In this document: positions 1 to 7,140 of the stretch, piece after piece
Numbering within the stretch: the stretch's first letter is position 1
How the letters are laid out: each line of letters starts with the position of its first letter
NCBI GenBank assembly: GCA_029012285.1
Contig: JAQXLU010000163.1
Span: 1-47,426, forward strand
Direction of reading: 5' to 3'
DNA length: 47,426 nt
From: Clostridiales bacterium
GTDB taxonomy: Bacteria > Bacillota > Clostridia > Christensenellales > Aristaeellaceae
Translations under genes and position numbers: made by a program
Notes under the pieces: model-generated
Databases searched by the model: none
Told to the model about the DNA's origin: nothing
What the model saw: the letters and a program-made list of their open reading frames with translations, nothing else

Positions 1-59
1 TGCACCTCGGAGCGGCTGCCCACCCCGAGGGTCACCAGCCAGCGGTCAAGCCGCAGCAT
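1..59 (-). CDS. RsuA-type 16S rRNA pseudouridine synthase, N-terminal fragment
   Basis: Only the first 19 codons lie in the window; the gene runs off the left edge. Reading leftward from the ATG at 59 the peptide starts MLRLDRWLVTLGVGSRSEV, the usual opening of the S4 RNA-binding domain of RsuA/RluB-type pseudouridine synthases in Bacillota (basic helix followed by a GVGSR turn). A strong ribosome-binding site (AAGGAG) precedes it. The start overlaps the end of the upstream membrane protein gene by 14 bases, so the two are probably translationally coupled. The catalytic domain is not visible, so the call rests on the S4 opening alone; another short S4-domain protein is the alternative. Confidence 0.65.
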   Translation of the reverse strand, partial: MLRLDRWLVTLGVGSRSEV

Positions 60-879
60 CGGCCTTCTCCTTCACCTGATGCAGATATACGGCGGGCAGC
101 AGGTTTTTCAGCGGCAGCACGGGGAGCAGCAGCACCAGCACGCCGCCGATGAGCAGCGCGCCCTGCCGCGCACTCAGCGCGAAGGAGGGCAGCGTGAGCT
201 GCTTGAGGGCCGCTACCAGCGTCCGGGCATAGTCGCCCAGCGCGACAGCCGCCACCGCAGCGAAGGGCACCACCAGCAGCATGCCCGCGAACCACAGCGC
301 GGTCAGGGACAGGCGATGGCCCTTCACCAGGCGCTTGTCTCCCATGGCCACGGCATGACGGCTGCCGGAGTGCACGCCGCAGCCCACCATGATGAGCAGG
401 CAGCTGGCCACAACCGCCCCCAGGACGAGCATCAGGCCGTCCACCACACTGCCGCCGATGTTCTTGAAGATGCGCATCAGGGTGACGACATCCACCAGGC
501 CGCACACCGCCACATACAAAACCGTCACGCCGGTGATGGTCAGGCTGCTCCACAACAGGATGCAGGCTGTTCCCTTCAGCCCCCGCCATAGCTTGCGTCC
601 ATAGTCCTTGGTGGAAATCAGCTGCAGGGAGAACACGCTGCCGCCGCTTTGCATGTCCTGAAGCGCCAGGGCATAATTCTGCCGCGCGGGCAGCACGATG
701 AGCAGATACAGCGGGATGCTCAGGAGCGAGAGCGGCGCAAGGGGCTTGTCCAGGCAGAACAGCAGCGGCGTGAGCGCCATCGCGCGCAGCACGAGCTCCA
801 CCAGCAGCGCCAGACAGAGCTGGGGGAGGTTCTTCCTGTACAGGTGCAGGGATTCCTTCAAAACAGGCTTCATTTTCAT
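46..879 (-). CDS. Polytopic membrane protein of unknown function
   Basis: A 277-residue protein starting at the ATG at 879, which has AAAGGGG eight bases upstream; an in-frame ATG at 909 lacks such a site. About five or six hydrophobic segments are visible, including residues near 20-40, 45-65, 100-130, 145-170, 200-225 and 240-265, separated by short basic loops. The N-terminus is cytoplasmic-looking (MKMKPVLKES, then YRKN). I see no catalytic motif and do not recognise the family; the layout resembles the DUF975-like integral membrane proteins of Clostridia but that is only an impression. It is the first gene of an operon continuing into the RsuA-type gene. Confidence 0.7.
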   Translation of the reverse strand: MKMKPVLKESLHLYRKNLPQLCLALLVELVLRAMALTPLLFCLDKPLAPLSLLSIPLYLLIVLPARQNYALALQDMQSGGSVFSLQLISTKDYGRKLWRGLKGTACILLWSSLTITGVTVLYVAVCGLVDVVTLMRIFKNIGGSVVDGLMLVLGAVVASCLLIMVGCGVHSGSRHAVAMGDKRLVKGHRLSLTALWFAGMLLVVPFAAVAAVALGDYARTLVAALKQLTLPSFALSARQGALLIGGVLVLLLPVLPLKNLLPAVYLHQVKEKADAAA

Positions 880-923
880 CGGAAAAGCCCCTTTCTTGCA
901 AGCATGCAATATAAATTCATCCT

Positions 924-976
924 ATTATACACGTAAATGGCGGGAATTGCAATTCCATATCGGTTTATGGTAGAAT
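924..976. promoter_or_regulatory. Divergent promoters sharing one palindromic -35 box
   Basis: The hexamer TTGCAA at 947-952 sits in the centre of a perfect 14-base palindrome (943-956, GGAATTGCAATTCC). On the plus strand it is followed by an 18-base spacer and TAGAAT (971-976), serving the radical SAM gene at 1010. On the minus strand the same hexamer is followed by a 17-base spacer and TATAAT (924-929 read in reverse), serving the membrane protein gene that starts at 879. Both promoters therefore use the same -35 bases and cannot be fully occupied at once. Confidence 0.7.
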
Positions 977-1009
977 GTTTCATACAACTTTCACCCGGAG
1001 GAAGCCGCC

Positions 1010-2677
1010 ATGTCCCTTCGCCTGACGCTGACCGCCCTATCCAGCCAGTACATCCACATGCCCCTTGCCCCCTTCTGCCTGAAAAAGGCGGTGGAGCGCG
1101 CAGGGCTCGACGTCGCCACCACCATCTGTGATCTGAACATCAACGACACCCAGGAGGAGCTGCTCCGCCATCTGATGGAAGCACAGCCGGATGTGCTGGG
1201 CGTCTGTGTGTATATCTGGAACAGGGAATGCGCCGCGCGGCTGATCCGCCGGGTGAAGGCGCTCCGGCCGGAGATCACCGTGATCGTCGGCGGGCCGGAG
1301 GTCACCTTCTCCGTAGCGGAAACCTTCCGGGAGATGCCCATCGACTACCTGCTGCGCGGCGCGGGCGAGGAAAGCCTGCCCGCCCTGCTGCGGGCGCTGA
1401 TGTCGGATGGCGATGTCTCCGCCGTGCCCGGCGCATGCTACCCGACCGCCGATGGGCTGCACACCGCTCCGCCCGCGCCCTCCCCCGCGCCCCGCAGTGA
1501 CCTCTACGACGAGGCATGGCAAGGTACGCTCAACGGGCGCATGGCCTATGTAGAAACCTCGCGGGGATGCCCGTTCCAGTGCGCGTTCTGCCTTTCCGGC
1601 AACAAGGAAGCCCCCGGCAGCCACGCGGTGCAGTTCATGCCCACGGAGGAAGCCCTGTCGCTGCTCATCCGCCTGGGCAGCAGCCAGGCGGGGCACACGA
1701 CAGTCAAGCTGATCGACCGCACCTTCAACTGCCACAAGGAGCGTACCATGGCGCTCCTGGGCGGGCTGATTGAGGCCAAGCGACAGGGTCGCCTGGGGGA
1801 TGTGTGCTATCACCTGGAGGTGGCGGCGGACCTGTTTGACGACGAGGCTCTGGCGCTGCTCTCGACGGCTCCGCCAGGGCTGTTCCAGATGGAGGCCGGG
1901 CTGCAATCCTTCCACGCTGCCACGCTGGACGCCTGCCGCCGCCACACCGACATGGACAAACTGACCGACCGCATCCGGCGTTTGCTTGCCCCGGGCAACA
2001 TCCATCTGCATATCGACCTGATCGCCGGGCTGCCGGAGGAGGACTTCTCCACCTTCGGGCAGAGCTTCGACCGGGCCTTTGCGCTCATGCCCCACCAGCT
2101 GCAGCTGGGCTTTCTGAAATTCATCCACGGCAGCGAGCTGCGCGCTGAAAGCTGGGGCGCGCGCTTCGCCCCCGACCCGCCCTACGAGGTGCTGTCCACC
2201 CCGTGGATCACCTACGCCGAGCTATGCCGCCTCCATGCCGCCGCCGAGGCCGTGGAGCGCATCCACAACAGCGGGCGCTTCCTGCTTGCGGAAAGGCTGG
2301 CGCTGGCAAGCGGCATCCGCCCCTTTGACCTGTACCTGCGCCTGGGCGAACGCATGACTACTCGTCCGGGCCGCTGGAGCCTTGACCAGTTGACCCGTCT
2401 GGTCTACGATGCCTTCCTTGACCTGGGCGTGGAGGAACGCGCCCTGCGCGACGCGATGCTTATCGACCGCCTGGCCACGGACAACACCGGCTACCTGCCG
2501 CCCTTCCTGCAAGGCGACATGACCGCGCTGAAAGCCGCCGCCCGCGCCTACCGCGAGCGCCACCCGGAGGTGCGCCACCCGCGCGTAACCCTGCTGTCAG
2601 ACGGTAGCGCCGCCGTCGCCGTGTGGATGCAGAAGCACCCCGTCACCCAGCGGGGCGTGGTCGAGATCGTCCGGTGA
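1010..2677 (+). CDS. B12-binding domain radical SAM protein (DUF4080-like)
   Basis: A 555-residue cytoplasmic iron-sulfur enzyme. Residues 1-135 form a Rossmann-like cobalamin-binding domain (VIVGGPEVTF near 91-100, LLRGAGEESL near 114-123). Residues about 175-400 form the radical SAM barrel, with the cluster motif GCPFQCAFC giving C187, C191 and C194. A C-terminal region of about 150 residues matches the general plan of the DUF4080 group. Such enzymes cleave S-adenosylmethionine to a 5'-deoxyadenosyl radical; the substrate here is unknown. The start at 1010 has CGGAGG seven bases upstream and lies 34 bases from the promoter. The gene stands alone on the plus strand and ends at a hairpin terminator. 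Family assignment is firm, function is not. Confidence 0.88.
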   Translation: MSLRLTLTALSSQYIHMPLAPFCLKKAVERAGLDVATTICDLNINDTQEELLRHLMEAQPDVLGVCVYIWNRECAARLIRRVKALRPEITVIVGGPEVTFSVAETFREMPIDYLLRGAGEESLPALLRALMSDGDVSAVPGACYPTADGLHTAPPAPSPAPRSDLYDEAWQGTLNGRMAYVETSRGCPFQCAFCLSGNKEAPGSHAVQFMPTEEALSLLIRLGSSQAGHTTVKLIDRTFNCHKERTMALLGGLIEAKRQGRLGDVCYHLEVAADLFDDEALALLSTAPPGLFQMEAGLQSFHAATLDACRRHTDMDKLTDRIRRLLAPGNIHLHIDLIAGLPEEDFSTFGQSFDRAFALMPHQLQLGFLKFIHGSELRAESWGARFAPDPPYEVLSTPWITYAELCRLHAAAEAVERIHNSGRFLLAERLALASGIRPFDLYLRLGERMTTRPGRWSLDQLTRLVYDAFLDLGVEERALRDAMLIDRLATDNTGYLPPFLQGDMTALKAAARAYRERHPEVRHPRVTLLSDGSAAVAVWMQKHPVTQRGVVEIVR

Positions 2678-2686
2678 AATCGCAAC

Positions 2687-2729
2687 GGTGCTGCTGGGGA
2701 AGCCCACGACTCCCTCGGCAGCACCTTTG
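2687..2729 (+). terminator. Intrinsic terminator of the radical SAM gene
   Basis: GGTGCTGC (2687-2694) pairs with GCAGCACC (2718-2725), and the stem can be extended inward with the G-run and C-run on either side. A TTTGTG stretch follows, and a further T-rich segment (TTTCTCTTTT) comes a few bases later. It lies ten bases after the stop codon at 2677. Confidence 0.7.
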
Positions 2730-2752
2730 TGAATTTCTCTTTTACATATCTC

Positions 2753-3061
2753 TTAATGCAAATCCTGAATGCTCATTTTCTCAACTTGCTTATTGCGATT
2801 TCGCTTTCCCCGGCAGGTAAAGTAGATCGCCACCAGGATGAGCGTGGGAATGTTGCCCAACAGCCATACAAGCATCATCTGCGCAATGAAGCCCACCGTC
2901 ACGCCTTCCGAGGGAACTGCGATACCAAAGGGGATCATCAGGCTCATGAGAAAAGCAATGCACGGCAGCACAAGCCCCGGCCATTTGCTTTCTGTTTTGG
3001 AAAGAAACACCTGCAACACCAGCACGCTGGCATAGACCAGCAGCATCACCCAGTTGATCAT
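2753..3061 (-). CDS. Small three-helix membrane protein, partner of the DUF2089 regulator
   Basis: A 102-residue protein with three hydrophobic stretches (roughly residues 3-20, 27-48 and 56-84) and a strongly basic C-terminal tail (CRGKRNRNKQ) that should lie in the cytoplasm. Its ATG overlaps the stop codon of the upstream regulator gene in an ATGA, so the two are one transcription and translation unit. No family-specific motif is evident. By position it may be a membrane protein controlled by, or acting with, the helix-turn-helix protein; that is inference. Confidence 0.75.
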   Translation of the reverse strand: MINWVMLLVYASVLVLQVFLSKTESKWPGLVLPCIAFLMSLMIPFGIAVPSEGVTVGFIAQMMLVWLLGNIPTLILVAIYFTCRGKRNRNKQVEKMSIQDLH

Positions 3062-3363
3062 GATTTCACCTTCCCCTGCGTTTTTTTGTACTCGCCAATC
3101 AGCAGCTTGGCTGTGTCAAAGTCCAGCTTTTCATTGATGGCCAGCCGCTTAATCAAGGCGATATAGGGTTCTCCCTCAGTTTCATCGCTGATTCTGATTT
3201 TTTGAATCAACCTGTCAAGCCTCAACCGAACCGTCGGATAAGTGACCTCATACTGTCTCGCTATTTCCTTCAGGGAGCCGGAAGCCAGCAGAAATCTCTT
3301 GACGAATGATAGATCCTCATCATCCAGGTTGTTCAGCCACTCGGGAATCGCTTGAAGTGCCAT
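3058..3363 (-). CDS. DUF2089-family helix-turn-helix regulator
   Basis: A 101-residue protein when started at the ATG at 3363, which has AAAGGAGG six bases upstream; the longer frame to 3417 would begin upstream of the likely transcription start. The sequence MALQAIPEWLNNLDDEDLSF leads into a helix-turn-helix (about residues 30-60: SLKEIARQYEVTYPTVRLRL) that resembles DUF2089 and sigma-70 region 4 type folds. It precedes a small membrane protein gene with a 4-base overlap, a common DUF2089 arrangement in Bacillota. An inverted repeat inside its own promoter suggests autoregulation. DNA binding is inferred from the motif; the signal it senses is unknown. Confidence 0.82.
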   Translation of the reverse strand: MALQAIPEWLNNLDDEDLSFVKRFLLASGSLKEIARQYEVTYPTVRLRLDRLIQKIRISDETEGEPYIALIKRLAINEKLDFDTAKLLIGEYKKTQGKVKS

Positions 3364-3388
3364 TGCACCGCCTCCTTTAACAATATTC

Positions 3389-3417
3389 ATTATATACTTT
3401 AATATTATTAAAGTCAA
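3389..3417 (-). promoter_or_regulatory. Promoter of the DUF2089 operon with an operator in the spacer
   Basis: Read on the minus strand: TTGACT (3412-3417), 17-base spacer, TATAAT (3389-3394). The spacer and the edge of the -35 box carry a perfect inverted repeat, ACTTTAAT at 3407-3414 and ATTAAAGT at 3396-3403, separated by three bases. A protein bound there would block RNA polymerase. The DUF2089 protein just downstream is the obvious candidate. Confidence 0.75.
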
Positions 3418-3443
3418 TATCCATTTTTTTCTTTTAATAAAAT

Positions 3444-3479
3444 AAGGTGCTGTTGCAGAAAACCTCTCAACAGCACCTT
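3444..3479 (-). terminator. Intrinsic terminator of the gpsA operon
   Basis: A perfect 12-base stem (AAGGTGCTGTTG at 3444-3455 with its complement at 3468-3479) around a 12-base loop. On the minus strand it is followed by ATTTTATT. It lies 17 bases after the gpsA stop and just upstream of the DUF2089 promoter, separating the two operons. Confidence 0.8.
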
Positions 3480-3496
3480 CATATGCGACTCACCTG

Positions 3497-4903
3497 TTAT
3501 TCCACCACAACCTCCACGCCGATGTCGTGGGCGGCGAACAGGTCGGCCTGCTCCGGCCTGGCGATCACCAGGTCGATGCGCAGGTTGCGTACCGCGTCCT
3601 TGAAATGCGCCCAGTCGCTCACCGGCAGCACGCGATCCACGCAGCGCAGGGCGGACAGGGATTCGCAGCGCTCCGTCAGGGATTCGGCATCGCCGTCGTC
3701 CACCACCGCCACCGCAAGCCAGGTGCCGCGCTCCTTGGCCTGTTTCAGCCACACGATCTCCTCATGGGTCAGTGCCGGGAAGGTGCCGCCCACCAGCACG
3801 CGGCGGGTCTCGCCATCCAGGCGGCGGCGGTGGAGCGCGCTCTCAAAGCGCACATTCATCTCGCTCTGCTTCACCTCGCGGGTCTTGTCGCGGGTCATGA
3901 GGGCCACGCCCAGCTCGGCGGGGGACATCATCCCCTTCACCACCGCGTTCACCCCGGCGGCGATGGGCATTTCCACCTGATAGCGCTCGGCCAGCTGCAT
4001 GGCGGCGGGCAGGGCATTGATGCCCTCCACCACCATGCCGACCGCTTTGACGGCTTCCTCTGCCTTCATGCCCTGACCCATCAGCATACCGCAGCGGTTG
4101 TTGCGGCTGTGGACGGAGGTCGCGGTCACAATCAAATCGCCGATGCCCGCCAGGCCGTAGAAGGTCTGCTCAGAGCAGCCCATGGCCAGCCCCAGCCGGG
4201 TGATTTCCGCCATGCCGCGGGTGATGAGCAGCGCCTTGGCGTTGTCCCCGTAGCCAAGGCCCGTGGAGATGCCCGCCGCTAACGCCATGATGTTCTTCAG
4301 CGCGCCGCAGAGCTCCACGCCCAGAACATCGGCGTTGGTGTAGGTGCGCATGCAGGGGGAATTGGGGTGCCGCCCCTTCATGAACACATCCTGCACGACC
4401 TCGGCCACATCCATATCGGTGCAGGCAGACACAATGGCGGTGGGCATGTCCAGCGCGACCTCCTCGGCGTGGGTCGGGCCGGAGAGCGCCACCAGCTTCA
4501 CCTGATCGTGCCGCCCGTCCTTGCGCAGCTCGTCCCGGATGACCTCCGTCATGGTCAGCAGCGTATCCGGCTCGATGCCCTTGGCCACATCGACGATGAT
4601 CTGCCCGTCGGGAATAAAGGGCGCACATAGCGCCGCCGTGGCCCGCACAAACACCGAGGGCACGGCGAAGAGCAGCATATCCTTCCCCTCACAGGCGACC
4701 CTTGCATCGCTCGTGAAGGCGATGTCCGGGGAGATGGTCAGCCCGGGCAGATTGGGATGGGTGCGGCTGGTGGAGAGCGCCTCCGCCTCCTGGGGGAACT
4801 TCGACCACACCGTCAAGCGATGCCCGTTGCGCTCCAGCAGCCTGGCCAGCGCCACACCCCAGGTACCCGAGCCCAATATACCGATGGATTTCGTTTCACA
4901 CAT
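3497..4903 (-). CDS. gpsA: Glycerol-3-phosphate dehydrogenase (GpsA) with a C-terminal cytidylyltransferase-like domain
   Basis: A 468-residue protein; ordinary GpsA has about 330-345 residues. Residues 1-335 are a complete GpsA: Rossmann motif GSGTWG at 11-16, SGPTHAEEV, the catalytic region GVELCGALKNIMALAAG, and GLAGIGDLIVT. It makes sn-glycerol 3-phosphate from dihydroxyacetone phosphate for phospholipid synthesis. Residues about 367-468 form a second domain that reads like the TagD/glycerol-3-phosphate cytidylyltransferase fold (GTFPALTHEEIVWLKQAKER, then VDRVLP), but the nucleotide-binding HxGH is replaced by THEE and the C-terminal RTEGISTT-type motif is missing, so that domain is probably not catalytic. 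The start at 4903 is preferred over the ATG at 4909 because GAGG then lies seven bases upstream. It is the last gene of a four-gene run ending in a terminator. Confidence 0.9.
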   Translation of the reverse strand: MCETKSIGILGSGTWGVALARLLERNGHRLTVWSKFPQEAEALSTSRTHPNLPGLTISPDIAFTSDARVACEGKDMLLFAVPSVFVRATAALCAPFIPDGQIIVDVAKGIEPDTLLTMTEVIRDELRKDGRHDQVKLVALSGPTHAEEVALDMPTAIVSACTDMDVAEVVQDVFMKGRHPNSPCMRTYTNADVLGVELCGALKNIMALAAGISTGLGYGDNAKALLITRGMAEITRLGLAMGCSEQTFYGLAGIGDLIVTATSVHSRNNRCGMLMGQGMKAEEAVKAVGMVVEGINALPAAMQLAERYQVEMPIAAGVNAVVKGMMSPAELGVALMTRDKTREVKQSEMNVRFESALHRRRLDGETRRVLVGGTFPALTHEEIVWLKQAKERGTWLAVAVVDDGDAESLTERCESLSALRCVDRVLPVSDWAHFKDAVRNLRIDLVIARPEQADLFAAHDIGVEVVVE

Positions 4904-5013
4904 AGTCATTCCTCAGGGCACATGGCCCATGCCTCGTGATTGTTCTTGCACCCATAAGCATTCGCCGCGCGGGGGCGGAAACCCTCCCTCCTGGCGGGAA
5001 GATGCTTGGGGCT

Positions 5014-5433
5014 TCAAGCTTCCTCCGCCAACTCGGACAGCAGGCGGGCAAATTCAGGCATTTCCCGCTTCAGGCGGACAAAGCGGCCCTCCCGGTTCAA
5101 AAACACGTGCTCCGATTCGCCCCTCAGGACGGTGACAGGCTCGTCCCCCTGCTTGACCATCTCGTAGCGCATCACCAGGGTCACGCCGTTGAAGGACTTG
5201 ACGGACAAGCGTACCTCCACCCGGTCGTCGAAGGTGGTGGGGGCAAGGAACTTCATGTTTAGCGCCGTCACCGGGGAGAGGACGCCCATCGCCTCGATGC
5301 GCGCATAGGGCCAGCCGAGCTGCTCCATGAAGGCCACGCGGGCCTCCTCCATCATGCGGATGTAGTTGCTGTGGTGGGTCACGCCCATGCGGTCAGTTTC
5401 ATAGTAGTGGACGCGGTGGATATAGGGGTTCAT
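5014..5433 (-). CDS. Hotdog-fold acyl-CoA thioesterase (YbgC/FadM type)
   Basis: A 139-residue single-domain 4HBT protein. The N-terminal segment YYETDRMGVTHHSNY carries the family's catalytic Asp (D14) and the residues that pair with the central helix (MMEEARVAFMEQLGW). The length is normal for the family. Such enzymes hydrolyse short acyl-CoA or acyl-ACP thioesters in the cytoplasm; the substrate cannot be read from sequence. It begins 19 bases after the TauE/SafE gene, and about 110 bases separate it from gpsA. I see no clear promoter in that gap, so gpsA may share the transcript. Confidence 0.87.
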   Translation of the reverse strand: MNPYIHRVHYYETDRMGVTHHSNYIRMMEEARVAFMEQLGWPYARIEAMGVLSPVTALNMKFLAPTTFDDRVEVRLSVKSFNGVTLVMRYEMVKQGDEPVTVLRGESEHVFLNREGRFVRLKREMPEFARLLSELAEEA

Positions 5434-5452
5434 GTCAATCAGCTCCCATTGT

Positions 5453-6169
5453 TTACAGATACGTCCATAGCAGCGACACGCCGGAGACCATCAGCAGCAC
5501 GTTGACCACGATTTTCATCACCCGGACGTTCATTTTCCCGCTGCATTTCACGCCCAGCGCCAGGCCCACTGCCATGAAGGGCAAGAGTACCGCCGCGTTT
5601 TTGAGGGTCGCGACGGTCAGCAGCCCGGTGAAGCCATACGCGAAAACGCGAAAGAGGTTTTCCACCGCAAAGATCATGCACATGCTGCCCTTGTAGGTGG
5701 CATCGTCCCTCGTGGTTCTAGCGAAGTAGGCCGCCAGCAGCGCCCCCACGCCAAACAGGCCGCACAGCACGCCCGAGGCCACGCCCAGCGCCGCCATCAG
5801 CGCCGGATGCGCCGGCTTTACCGCCTGTTGCCGCGCCCGATAGCAGCCCTCCAGACCCAGCAGAATCAACACCAGGCCGAAGATGAGCTTCATGACCATC
5901 ACGTCCACCCGGGAGAGCAGCAGCACGCCCAGCGCATCCCCGGCTAAGGTCATCAGCAGGGGCGGAAGGGCCAGCTTCCAGTCGATGCTGCGGCGGTGGA
6001 CAAAGGCCAGCGTCAGGTTGGTGGGCACGCAGAGCAGCAACTCCACCGGGGTCAGCTCCGCATTCGTGCGGGAAAAGGCCATCATGCTGGTCACCACCAG
6101 CGTGTTGCCAAACCCGGCGACCCCCTTGACAAAGTATCCGGCCAAAACGGCCAGCATCCACAGGAGCAT
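5453..6169 (-). CDS. TauE/SafE family membrane transporter
   Basis: A 238-residue membrane protein with about seven or eight helices. The N-terminal segment GYFVKGVAGFGNTLVVTSM matches the first conserved TauE/SafE (DUF81) repeat, and the second half repeats the pattern (GVASGVLCGLFGVGALLAAY). Family members are proposed exporters of sulfite, sulfoacetate or other small organosulfur or organic anions. The substrate is unknown here. Its ATG (6169) lies immediately after the stop codon of the upstream fusion gene, so the two are coupled. Confidence 0.85.
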   Translation of the reverse strand: MLLWMLAVLAGYFVKGVAGFGNTLVVTSMMAFSRTNAELTPVELLLCVPTNLTLAFVHRRSIDWKLALPPLLMTLAGDALGVLLLSRVDVMVMKLIFGLVLILLGLEGCYRARQQAVKPAHPALMAALGVASGVLCGLFGVGALLAAYFARTTRDDATYKGSMCMIFAVENLFRVFAYGFTGLLTVATLKNAAVLLPFMAVGLALGVKCSGKMNVRVMKIVVNVLLMVSGVSLLWTYL

Positions 6170-6170
6170 A

Positions 6171-6959
6171 TCAATCGTTCCTTCCCACGTCGTAGTACAT
6201 CGCCTCGTCGCTCGCGCGGTAGCCCAGGGCGGTATAGAGCCTCCGGCCCTCGTCGGTGGCGTCCAGGGTGATTTCCGTCACCCCGCGCGCCTCGGCCTCC
6301 CGGTGGAGCGACAGGATCAGTGCCCTGGCGACGCCGTTGCGGCGGTAGCCCCAGGCGGTGTAGACGTTCATCAGATGGGCGCGCTTGCCGGTGGGATGCC
6401 CCAGGGTCGGGATGCAGGTCTTGTAGCACAGCGTCGCGCAGCCCACGGGGATGTCCCCGTCCATGGCCAGCAGGGTGGTCTGGTCGGCATGCAGGAGGAA
6501 ATCCCGCGTTGACGCGATGAACGCCGGTGGGAATTCATGTCCGCGCGGCAAGCCGCCCACCGCGCGCAGGCAATCCAGGCGGATGCGCAGCGCAGCATCC
6601 ACCATATCCGCATCCACCCGGACGATGGCGGGCTTGGCCGGGGGAAGGAGCTCCACCCATGCGTCGAAATACTGCTCCATGAAATGTACAGCAGCCATGA
6701 TTTCCTCCGCCGTGAAGGTCATGCCCTCGGGGGCAAGTACCCATTTGTCCTCCACGTCGTCCCGGCGGTGGATGACGGCGATGCGCTCCCCGGTGAAGGT
6801 CGTCAGTGGCACGTCCACGCCCAGGACATACGCATCCTGCCAGGCGCCATCCGGGGCCAGCACACCCGGCACCTCGCCGTAGTTGACGGGGTAGATCAGC
6901 GCCGGGTCGCGGGGATGGGCCGACCCCAGGGGCCGGTCGATGCGGGCGGTGATGCGCAT
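6171..6959 (-). CDS. Inorganic-pyrophosphatase-like domain fused to a GNAT acetyltransferase
   Basis: A 262-residue two-domain protein. The ATG at 6959 has AAGGAGG seven bases upstream; the longer open frame to 7142 overlaps the lysA promoter and is not used. Residues 1-103 resemble the short class I pyrophosphatase proteins of Bacillota: YPVNYGEVPG at 23-32, APDGAWQDAYVLG, AVIHRRDDVEDKWVLAPEG. Compared with the DGDPxD signature of true pyrophosphatases, D37 and D42 remain but the middle Asp is an Ala, so activity is doubtful. Residues about 117-262 are a GNAT N-acetyltransferase with the acetyl-CoA loop YRRNGVARAL and the C-terminal YTALGY. It leads a run with TauE/SafE, thioesterase and gpsA. 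The acceptor of the acetyl group is unknown. Confidence 0.82.
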   Translation of the reverse strand: MRITARIDRPLGSAHPRDPALIYPVNYGEVPGVLAPDGAWQDAYVLGVDVPLTTFTGERIAVIHRRDDVEDKWVLAPEGMTFTAEEIMAAVHFMEQYFDAWVELLPPAKPAIVRVDADMVDAALRIRLDCLRAVGGLPRGHEFPPAFIASTRDFLLHADQTTLLAMDGDIPVGCATLCYKTCIPTLGHPTGKRAHLMNVYTAWGYRRNGVARALILSLHREAEARGVTEITLDATDEGRRLYTALGYRASDEAMYYDVGRND

Positions 6960-7075
6960 GCGGATGCCTCCTTGCTGTTTCGGTGTGTCGCCTTGTGTGT
7001 ATGATACCACCCAAACGGGGATTTGGCAAGGCCGGCAAGCTGCGCCGCGCCGGAGGACGAGAACACGGGAAATAC

Positions 7076-7105
7076 TTGCGCTTTCTTCGACAATATGATA
7101 TATTG
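7076..7105 (+). promoter_or_regulatory. Promoter of lysA with an inverted repeat over the -10 box
   Basis: TTGCGC (7076-7081), 17-base spacer, TATATT (7099-7104). The inverted repeat CAATAT-GAT-ATATTG (7091-7105) covers the -10 region and may be an operator or only a chance AT-rich palindrome. The predicted transcript starts near 7111, which excludes an ATG at 7105 and supports the start at 7141. Confidence 0.55.
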
Positions 7106-7140
7106 TGCGCGTGAATTCTACACGAACCGGAGATGATCCC

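Noticed and set aside
4910-5013. A hairpin or promoter between the thioesterase gene and gpsA.
   Set aside because: AAGCAT and ATGCTT can pair at a distance, but the stem is broken and has no T-tract, and no -35/-10 pair at good spacing is visible, so I could not support either call.
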